From: Platynereis dumerilii
Taxonomy: Eukaryota; Annelida; Polychaeta; Phyllodocida; Nereididae
Assembly: GCA_026936325.1 (NCBI GenBank)
Contig: JAPTHN010000008.1
Coordinates: 22,962,703-23,026,702 of the forward strand
Length of the DNA stretch: 64,000 nt
Direction of reading: 5' to 3'
The translations under genes and the position numbers were made by a program. The notes under the pieces are model-generated. The model was not told the origin of the DNA. It searched no databases and saw only the letters and a program-made list of their open reading frames with translations. This document shows, piece after piece, positions 55,701-64,000 of this stretch. Position 1 is the first letter of the stretch, and every line of letters starts with the position of its first letter.

Positions 55701-57229
55701 TGTCAACCAAATTTTAAGAGCTTTGACTCATAAAACATTAGATGGCCTGAGGAGGGAAAAAATGCAATATGTCAACTTGCCATGGCCTAAATTGTGTCAC
55801 CCCTTTCTGCAATACTCTGACAATAACTGTTTTGTTTTCTCTCAAAAACAAACAAACATTATTTCAGTGTCACTGTGTCAAATTGGGCTGTGCACACTTT
55901 TTACATAATAATTTCCACATAATTTACCAAACATTTATAAATGGTTACATTAACTTACCTTAGAAACTGTAAAGATTATCAGGTATGTTCCTATCCAATT
56001 CCAAGGCGAGATAAATCACTGTTTATCACACCTAGTTTGGTTTATCACACCAAGTGAGGTTTATCAACATGAAGTTGTGAATTCCAAATTAGGTTTATCA
56101 CACCATAAGCAGATCCAAATATTCAGATTTTGGTATTAAGTTTATTAAATGTTATCCAAAGTATCCATAAATTCATGCCATACACCTGCAGTCACTACAT
56201 CATCAAAGTTCCATAAAGACTGACAAATTTATAATGCAACCATGAAGTTCACATCTCAATAACTAGACAGGTAATTTTGCATATCAGAAGATTCTCAGTA
56301 GCAAGTATGCCTTCACCTAGTTCACCATGATATAAATTAATCAGAATTCATGTCAAAACTAGTCATATACAGTCTGAATTAGTGTTTAAATAACTCCATA
56401 ATTATATTACTTTTCATCACCTTAATTCAACAAGTTGGTAAAAACAACTATTCAGATAGTGTTTCAAAACCTCCATAATGTCGTTAATGATATTCCACTT
56501 TTGATGATGATGATTGTTACTTTTAATCACCTCAACAAAATCAACAAGTTTGGTATAAAAACATGTCTCAAAGAGTCCAAACCATTCAGTAATCCATTTT
56601 TTTCTAATCCATTCCTAATCCCCAGCAATAATCCTCTTGATAATCCTCTAATCCTCAGCACAATATGATGTCTGCTGATGTAGTGCCTGCATCAGCTGCA
56701 AAACTACTGATGCGAATGGAGGTTGAAGTTTGTTTATCAAAGGATGCGGAGCTGCTTGCCTCTGCAGCAGGGGAGGAAGGGCAGGTGGAGATGTGCAGGT
56801 GAACAGGCATGGGGGCTCATGGGGGGGGGGGGTATCATGACTGTGGTGGGATGGAAGATTGGGTAGATGAGGGTGGGATGGAGAGAGACCTGTATGGAGG
56901 ATACGGGCAATTAAAGGTGATTTGAAGTTATTCGCATGATTTTAGGATCATTATGCATTGTATAGGTCTAATCGACCACTGTGAATTATGTACATATACA
57001 GTGCAACCATCATAACATAGCTTGTCGGTTGTGATTTGACAATGATATGTCGTTCCGGAATCCGGAAAGACCTGAAGTGATCCGGATTATATGACAAATA
57101 CAACTTTTCATAAACCTGTGAGAACCAGTCTGTCATTAAAAGACTCCCCCAAAACGACTGAACACAGTGAACTACAAGGCCTAATACAGCATTGGGATGC
57201 CTAAAAATTACACTTCCGGCAAATAAAAC
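55701..57229. other. no gene seen
   Basis: AT-rich. Short repeats of GGTTTATCACACC at 56037-56105. A poly-G run at 56821-56832. No gene. Confidence 0.5.
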
Positions 57230-57300
57230 AGAAAGCGCTAGTGAGCAGTTTACTGGAATTAGCGCTATATAAATGCCTATTATTATTATTATTATTATAA
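57230..57300 (+). mobile_element. SINE 3' end with (ATT)n tail
   Basis: AATTAGCGCTATATAAATGCC followed by seven ATT units. GCGCTATATAAATG-(ATT)n is a common 3' end of animal tRNA-SINEs. The head is missing. Confidence 0.6.
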
Positions 57301-57414
57301 AGTCCCAAGCTGCGGGACCAATGCTGGTGCTTTTAGAATATAAATTAGTTCTCACCATGTCTTTATGTGGAATCTGCCAATAGCAGATCGTCAAATTGTC
57401 AGTCTCTAAACCAA

Positions 57415-58245
57415 ACATGGAACTAAGAAACCTCAACTCATCCAGACATAGAGAACTAAGAAAAGTTAACTCATCTGGATTGGAATAAAGAAACCTCAAC
57501 TCATCCAGATTGGAACTGAGAAGCTCCAACTCATCTCATGAGACTGAAACTTCGAAACCTCACCTCATCTGCATGGATTGGAACTAAAAACCTCAACTCA
57601 TCCGGATTGGAACTAAAAAAACTCAACTCATCCGGATTGGAACTAAAACCTCAACTCATCCAGATTGGAACTAAAAACCTCAACTCATCCGGATTGGAAC
57701 TAAAACCTCAACTCATCTGGATTGGAACTAAAAACCTCAACTCATCTGGATTGGAACTAAAACCTCATCTCATCCGGATTGGAACTAAAAACCTCAACTC
57801 ATCCAAACTGTAACAAAGAAATTTAAATTGTAATGAAGGAGCCTCAGATTATGTGAATGCGAAAAAACTTCCATTCTTGAGGATTGTAAGCAAGAAATAT
57901 GTACTCTTGATTGGAATTAAGAAACCACAATTCATCCAAATTGGAATAAGGAAACCTCAACTCATCCAAATTGGAATAAGGAAACCTCAACTCATCCAGA
58001 TCTGTTGAAACTAAGAAACCAAACTCCTCGGAAATGGAACTGAGAAACCTCAACTAATCCAGATTGGAACTAAGAAACCTCAACTCATTTAAATTGGGAC
58101 AAAGACACCTCATCTCATTGGCATTGGATGAAGAATCCTGAAGTTAACCAAATTTCAACTAAGAAACCTCGACTCATCTGGATTGGAATAAAGGAACTTC
58201 AATTCATCCAGATTGGACCAATAAGAAACCTCAACTCATCCATGC
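57415..58245. repeat. minisatellite, 29-30-bp unit, about 25 copies
   Basis: Unit AACTCATCCGGATTGGAACT plus AAAAACCTC. Central copies (57575-57800) are nearly identical, flanks diverge. Frames read LNSSGLELKP on plus and LDELRFLSSN on minus as artefacts. Confidence 0.9.
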
Positions 58246-58506
58246 AGCTAGACTGTCTGTCAGCCTTCTTAAGCCATACATTCAGCTACACCATCCACAA
58301 ACTGCCTTATCACTCTGTTGAGTTCTGCAACATTCCAACCAATTAGTGCTTAAGAGCTAACCCAAGAGTTGTGGCTTCTTTCGGCCCAAGCTCTTGACCT
58401 CTCACTTTAGCTCTTGACCACAACATCAGCAGGTTTAGGAGTTCACAGGTAACAATACATTTGCTTTTGTAAGAGGTTGTAGGCTTCTTGGTAAAGAAGA
58501 ACACAT
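58246..58506. other. no gene seen
   Basis: Unique sequence between minisatellite and Harbinger element. Confidence 0.5.
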
Positions 58507-59708
58507 GGGCCCGTTTTCACCAACATGGTATTAAGAGTTATGCCAGGTCTTAGCTAAGACCTGGTCTGGCTAAGCCAATCACTCAAGCGGAGCAGGATCA
58601 AGGAACATTTACTGAGTGAAAGTCTGCACATAGTATTTAAACAACTCAACTGCTACAAACACAATTAATCTCTGAAGTTCCCAAACATGGCCACATGACA
58701 AGGTAAGAGAAAAAGAGGGGTGGGCTTGGAAATTTATAAAAAAGAAAATTAATTAGTTGTCTGTCCAGTGTTGGTGACAGAAATGCATTTTTCTTTAGCC
58801 CCTCCCCTCAAACAATAAATTAATACAAATCAGCCGGTCATGTATTTTTGCACAATGAAACTACAATAATGGTTGAATCCCTTTGAATATCTAATGATAA
58901 GGGTCCTCAAAATCTGATGTACCCAGAATGGCTGACGTGCCTGCGATTTTTTGCTACCGGCAGTTACCAACAAGTCGTTGGTGACTTGAGTGATATTAGT
59001 GTCGCCTCAGTTTCAAGGATTGTGAAGCGTGTTAGTCATGCAATCGCTTCATTAAAACCCATATATGTACGTATGCCCAGTGGACCAGTCACACGGGAGG
59101 CTAAATTGGAATTTTCTGAAATCGCCCGATTTCCGGGGGAGTTATAGGATGCATAGATTGCACCCACGTCCGAATTTCCTGCCCTTCGAAAGTACCCCTG
59201 TGCTAAGACCAACAACAAGTGCAGAGGTTTTGTACAACTCAGCACAGAAGAATTGCCTCTATTTGGTGTCATGAATATCATAGGCAAATGCTATAAAAAC
59301 ATAGTTTCATTCATGAAATACTTTTAAATAGTGTGCTTAATGCTGTATGGCTAGTATATCTGCAACAGTCACTTCAACAAATATATTTTCTAGGTAAGTG
59401 TGTGTTCTTGGTTTGCAAACTTTATATCTCATGATGTGACATATCTTTCTTGAAAAAATCTTAATACTGATTTGTCATGCCATCTCATAAGAAACATATG
59501 TTCTGTTTTCATTGGCCTAATCACTTTTTGACACCAAATCAGTTTGAGATGGCTGATCCTTGAGTTTGGTGACAATGTGTATGATTCACTGAACCTTGAC
59601 AGGTTTACATGCTTAGCACACTCTTGGTGAAATGGACTTAGTTATACCAGGTTTAAAGGAGTCAACACCAGGCTTAACTCTTAATACCATGTTGGTGAAA
59701 ACGGGCCC
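58507..59708 (+). mobile_element. PIF/Harbinger element, decayed
   Basis: TIRs of ~34 bp: GGGCCCGTTTTCACCAACAT at the left, exact inverse at the right, continuing GGTATTAAGAGTTA. A HARBI1-like transposase fragment lies inside. No clear 3-bp target duplication. Much shorter than an autonomous copy. Confidence 0.88.
58917..59280 (+). pseudogene. Harbinger (HARBI1-like) transposase remnant
   Basis: The frame 58917-59147 reads RFFATGSYQQVVGDLSDIS, SVSRIVKRVSHAIASL and EFSEIARFPG, the helix-turn-helix and linker typical of HARBI1-like enzymes. A frameshift after RFPG leads to VIGCIDCTHVRISCPSK, which contains the first catalytic Asp (IDxTHxRI), then a stop. The second and third acidic residues and the Myb-like partner are not present. 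Confidence 0.88.
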
Positions 59709-61017
59709 AAAAGACTGGAAGAAGTTGTCAGAAAATAGTCAAAATAACATTCATGTGATGGAGCTCGTCAAACCTTCTCAAGCTGCTGATGAGTTTGTCA
59801 CACAAGTCTGCAGGTATACACTGACCAGTGATGCAGTCTGATCCTCTAAAACAGAATTTTCAGGTTGCTCATTTGGAGCAAAAAACTCAATGAAACAATA
59901 TATTTTCTAAATTACTGAGATCCCTCCTGTCTGAAGACTCCACCTGCAACCCTCTCTCCTCTCTTCCTTCTATCTTTCCTCAAGGCCAACCCCTATGGCT
60001 CCAGGAGCTTCTAGGGTGACTCCCAACCCCCAGTGTCAGACACCCTCACCCCTGAACTACCCAACACCCTTTGTCATGTGATCTCCTGCCCTCTGCCAAT
60101 CTCTAAGTGTTTCCTTATAACCCCTGTCCTAACCCCAACCCTTAATTAACTCTGTTGTTTTTTGGTGTATGTGGGTAGTTAGTAACTATTAGTTACAGCA
60201 GCAGTTACATAGTTCAGGAGTTCAGGGCAGGTGACCAGACACATTCCACAGTGGCTGAGGATATTGCCAGGGAGATACTGCTGAGCATTTCAAACTGTGT
60301 GACATAGGGCCCTAAATGTCAAAACTATGGTCTCTTTAGCTTCACTTTTAAAACATACTGAACACTTCTGGATGTTGCATTTGGCCAATTTAGAGACAAC
60401 AGCATAGGCCCAGGTGACCAGACAACAGCTGGATTCGAACCCGCGACCCAGCGATTGGCACCCATCCAGTGTTTTTTGTGCGATATGTGTAAGGTCAGTT
60501 TTCTTTGAAAAAAACCAAATGTGATAACAAGGTCACTGACTAACAGGAAATGGCCACGCTTGAATGATATTTGGCGTAAGAATGCTTGTTTATACAGGAT
60601 CAATACTATCCACGGACCACGGTAATCAGTCTGGAAGGTGTATGATGTTATTAATTAATGTGATAAAACCTTTTGATCCACTTCAAATATTGACTACTGT
60701 AAATCTGAACCTACCTGAAGTTTTCAATGAATTCCAAATGTCCTCCACAAAACCTTCAGAAAGGCGTATCAGAGATCCGTACATGTACATACCCAAAGTA
60801 TGAGATAATAAAAATTATCTCCATATCTCCATTTGAAGAATTGCATTGAAAATGAAATCATGAAGTCGTGACACCTAGTAACAACGTGTAACTTGGTCTT
60901 TTACATGTCAACTTCATGTATGGCCCAGTATTGCCCCAGAAAACAAGTTATAAAGCAAATATGAAGAAATGTGGGCAAAAAGAGGCACCCTGGGGAACAC
61001 CAACATTTTTTGTGACA
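59709..61017. other. no gene seen; SINE A head fragment at 60395-60475
   Basis: At 60395-60475 the minus strand has GGGTTCGAATCCAGCTGTTG and GGTCACCTGGGCCTATGC, the 5' part of SINE A without its body. 59930-60180 is C-rich without coding sense. Confidence 0.5.
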
Positions 61018-61025
61018 ATACAGAG

Positions 61026-62263
61026 TAGGGTGGCCCAAAAAACAAAATTTTTGATTTTCTATTCGCATACCCCCTCATTTTAGGAGAAATTGTGAAAAAA
61101 GCACCCTGTAAAAATTTCAAGAAAATCGGTTAAGTCTTAGGGGTCTCTCAAGGCCCCTCCATTCTTAGCAAAAAGGAAAATTTCAACCATTTTCGCAAAT
61201 ACGCGGTTCCTCATAACTTAGTCAATTTGTACAGTACTGCATTTCCAATACCATGGTTGGATAGGGCTAAAAAAGAGCTTCAATTTGCATACCAACATTA
61301 TTGGTCTAAGATAATATCTCAACTCCCATGGTCTTTTCAGTTTACACTTTTCGTGAATGAAATTGTTGCTGAACGACCGATCCTGATAAAAGCCAGGCTT
61401 TTTTTTTTTTTGCTTTAAATTGCCATGATTCTTATTTTCCCAGTTCAAGAATGACCAAATATTTAAAAAGAAAAGATATTTGACCATGGGAATGCCCGGT
61501 TTATGAGTGATGAAATTTTATGTTGAAGTTTGTCGCAAACACATAAAATAGCAGTCGGGAATCGTAGTATTTCAAATTCATATCTTCATCCAAATTTATT
61601 ACAGGGCACCATGATGGGTACCACTTGAAAGACAATATTCTTATGTTTCACATGATATAGATTATGTTGTCCTATATTTAACTCTTATGAAGTTAAACTA
61701 TGAAATGCAACAGCCCCTCTCCGATGTTTTCAGCACTTTTGACAAAATCTAACATTAAAACTTTACAGCTCATAAAGCGGGTTTCTCCATGGTAAAAAAA
61801 AAAGTTTTATGCTTTATCGGGTCATCCTGCCTTTTGGAGAATAAGAACATGTTAATTGACAGTGAAATTTAATGGAAATCTTTTCTTGAACAGGTTTAGT
61901 CATTCAGTAAACACTTTCGCACATTAGCACTGTCAGCTGAAGAGTCCATGGGAGTCAAGATATCATCCTAGACCATTAATGTTGGTATGCAAATTGAAGC
62001 TAATTTTGATACCTTTCCAACCATTGCAATTAGAATGTTGTTCATTAAAAATTCACAAAGTTGTGGCTAACCGCGTATTGGCGAAAATGGTTGAAATGTT
62101 TCTTTTTGGTGAGAATTGAGGGGCCTTGAGAGACCACTTAGACTTGACTGATTTTCATGAAATTTTAACAAGGTGCTTTTTTCACCATTTCTCCTAAAAT
62201 GAGGGGGTATGCGATGTGAATTTCAGAAAAAAAAATTTTCCTGTACATTTTTAGGCCACCCTA
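61026..62263. mobile_element. fold-back hAT-like element, copy 1 (1238 bp)
   Basis: Ends TAGGGTGGCC with exact 8-bp duplications ATACAGAG at 61018-61025 and 62264-62271. The two halves are diverged inverted repeats of each other to near the centre (~61640): the shared blocks CATACCCCCTCATTTTAGGA, CTCAAGGCCCC, CAACCATTTTCGC, TTGCATACCAACATTA and ACTCCCATGG occur on both sides. No transposase frame. 8-bp duplication and TAGGG ends fit hAT. Confidence 0.87.
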
Positions 62264-62548
62264 ATACAGAGAAGTGCTCAGGGTTCCTGGGGTTTAACCT
62301 TGGACTGAAACTTTGAGGTGTCTTAAGTTCATATTTTGTCTTTTGCTAACTGTGACATTTATACCAATGAGATTTCCTCAATTTTGAAGGGTTCCCACTT
62401 GACATGTAGATATTTGTGGCACCAGAACATTCAAAAGAAGCTTTAAAGACATTTTCAAAAGCAAAAGTTAGAGCAATGTAACTGATTTAAAAATGCTATC
62501 AGCTTTCATGTCCATTAGTTTATGCATTTTAGAAAGGAATTGGTCTTA

Positions 62549-62896
62549 CAGCCAGGAAATTTAAAATGCGAAAGAGTGGACTGCTGCACTGTGAAAATGG
62601 CACTTCGTGACGCTGGTGATTTGTCATGATCATACCAATACTTTCAATGTTAATTTGATTTGAGGAGACAAATCCTGCTTGCTGGTGAAAAGCAAACAAA
62701 AGGATTATGCATCTGAGTTTTACTCTAAAATCAATTATGACAAATCAAATGGTCTTCTCTTGATCATGACTAATCAAACAGCTGTTTCGCACGTTGAATT
62801 TAGAGAAGATGACACTTCATCAGCTATCGCGAGTCACAAAGTGCCAATTTCACAGTGCATCAGTCCACTCTTTTTGCATATCAAATTTCCTGGCTG
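62549..62896. mobile_element. TA-target MITE, intact copy
   Basis: Imperfect TIRs beginning CAGCCAGGAAATTT, flanked by TA on both sides (62547-62548, 62897-62898). Inverted similarity extends ~60 bp (AGAGTGGACTG, TGCACTGTGAAA, GGCACTT). The copy at 25215-26096 is a relative split by a LINE tail. TA targets suggest Tc1/mariner mobilisation. Confidence 0.8.
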
Positions 62897-63006
62897 TAAT
62901 GCAATGAGCTGAAAAGTGACTGGTCGTTGATTTTATTATTCAGACAATTTATCAAAGAGTTTTTGAAACATTGCCTATACCTAGAGCAAGATGCGTTGAT
63001 AAAGGT

Positions 63007-64000
63007 TAGGGTGGCCTAAAAATGTACAGGAAAATTTTTTTTTCTGAAATTCACATCGCATACCCCCTCATTTTAGGAGAAATGGTGAAAAAAGCACCTT
63101 GTTAAAATTTCATGAAAATCAGTCAAGTCTAAGTGGTCTCTCAAGGCCCCTCAATTCTCACCAAAAAGAAACATTTCAACCATTTTCGCCAATACGCGGT
63201 TAGCCACAACTTTGTGAATTTTTAATGAACAACATTCTAATTGCAATGGTTGGAAAGGTATCAAAATTAGCTTCAATTTGCATACCAACATTAATGGTCT
63301 AGGATGATATCTTGACTCCCATGGACTCTTCAGCTGACAGTGCTAATGTGCGAAAGTGTTTACTGAATGACTAAACCTGTTCAAGAAAAGATTTCCATTA
63401 AATTTCACTGTCAATTAACATGTTCTTATTCTCCAAAAGGCAGGATGACCCGATAAAGCATAAAACTTTTTTTTTTACCATGGAGAAACCCGCTTTATGA
63501 GCTGTAAAGTTTTAATGTTAGATTTTGTCAAAAGTGCTGAAAACATCGGAGAGGGGCTGTTGCATTTCATAGTTTAACTTCATAAGAGTTAAATATAGGA
63601 CAACATAATCTATATCATGTGAAACATAAGAATATTGTCTTTCAAGTGGTACCCATCATGGTGCCCTGTAATAAATTTGGATGAAGATATGAATTTGAAA
63701 TACTACGATTCCCGACTGCTATTTTATGTGTTTGCGACAAACTTCAACATAAAATTTCATCACTCATAAACCGGGCATTCCCATGGTCAAATATCTTTTC
63801 TTTTTAAATATTTGGTCATTCTTGAACTGGGAAAATAAGAATCATGGCAATTTAAAGCAAAAAAAAAAAAAGCCTGGCTTTTATCAGGATCGGTCGTTCA
63901 GCAACAATTTCATTCACGAAAAGTGTAAACTGAAAAGACCATGGGAGTTGAGATATTATCTTAGACCAATAATGTTGGTATGCAAATTGAAGCTCTTTTT
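63007..64000. mobile_element. fold-back hAT-like element, copy 2, cut by the window edge
   Basis: Starts TAGGGTGGCC and is the reverse complement of copy 1 from 62263 back to 61270: the window end falls exactly where a gap-free alignment predicts, and even the 13-A and 10-T runs agree in length. The 8 bp before it (ATAAAGGT) differ from the ATACAGAG of copy 1, so it is a separate insertion. Its right end and target duplication lie outside. Confidence 0.88.

Noticed and set aside
57415-58245. Possible leucine-rich-repeat protein (LNSSGLELKP / LDELRFLSSN)
   Set aside because: The unit is 29-30 bp with frequent frame changes, and both strands read equally well, so it is a minisatellite.
61026-64000. 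LTR-type retroelement suggested by long terminal similarity
   Set aside because: The repeats are inverted, not direct, with 8-bp duplications and no coding region; it is a fold-back DNA element pair.

Overview
This is a window of an animal nuclear genome: AT-rich, almost entirely non-coding, and saturated with tetranucleotide microsatellites, minisatellites, tRNA-derived SINEs, LINEs and many small cut-and-paste DNA transposons. The repeat types (tRNA-SINEs with ATCT, ATCC or AAAC tails, CR1/Jockey-like LINEs ending in short tandem tails, hAT/mariner/Harbinger remnants) and the frequent octamer TAGGCCTA fit a marine invertebrate, perhaps a non-vertebrate deuterostome. That is an impression from style, not a proven assignment. 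I saw no bacterial genes, rRNA, CRISPR array, LTR element or Polinton.

The only host protein-coding sequence I support well is one exon on the minus strand, 6128-5747. It has a polypyrimidine-AG acceptor, a 275-nt leader with three short upstream ORFs and a CRE-like TGACGTCA, an ATG, a signal peptide ending in ...AA/IKW, and a GTAAGT donor in phase 2. The signal-peptide/IKWL junction matches the N-terminus of Wnt11, so this is probably its first coding exon. Bases 1-5746 would then be intron, with exon 2 beyond the left edge, and the sequence above 6128 would be 5'UTR intron or upstream DNA. Three weaker exon or promoter candidates lie near 27160, 42180-42700 and 54000.

Layout. 1-5.7 kb: presumptive intron with CAAT/CTAT microsatellites, a SINE, a 33-bp minisatellite and a hAT-like MITE. 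5.7-6.1 kb: Wnt11-like exon. 7-9.7 kb: ATCT arrays and a ~47-bp minisatellite split by a CpG-rich hAT-like MITE. 11.0-14.5 kb: a LINE with endonuclease and RT, minus strand. 14.6-18.4 kb: degenerate tandem repeats, an intact tRNA-SINE with 12-bp target duplication, a 42-bp minisatellite and a second CpG-rich MITE. 19.6-26.1 kb: a long-inverted-repeat element, MITEs, SINEs and a LINE tail inside a MITE. 27.5-32.6 kb: SINEs, a mariner split by a hAT-like MITE, and a SINE split by a 673-bp GC-rich TIR element. 35-39.8 kb: minisatellites and a long homopurine tract split by a hAT-like MITE. 40.4-47.5 kb: MITE, LINE tail, and a decayed LINE that splits a GGATACA array. 48-53.3 kb: SINEs and a 1.3-kb TIR element with a perfect hairpin. 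54.2-59.7 kb: mariner in a ~140-bp tandem repeat, a 29-bp minisatellite, a Harbinger remnant. 61-64 kb: two essentially identical fold-back hAT-like elements in opposite orientation.

The clearest theme is nesting: at least seven mobile elements sit inside an older repeat or element, giving a readable order of insertion. The strongest leads are the Wnt11-like exon with its upstream ORFs, the inverted pair of young fold-back elements at the right edge, and several TIR families that I cannot name.
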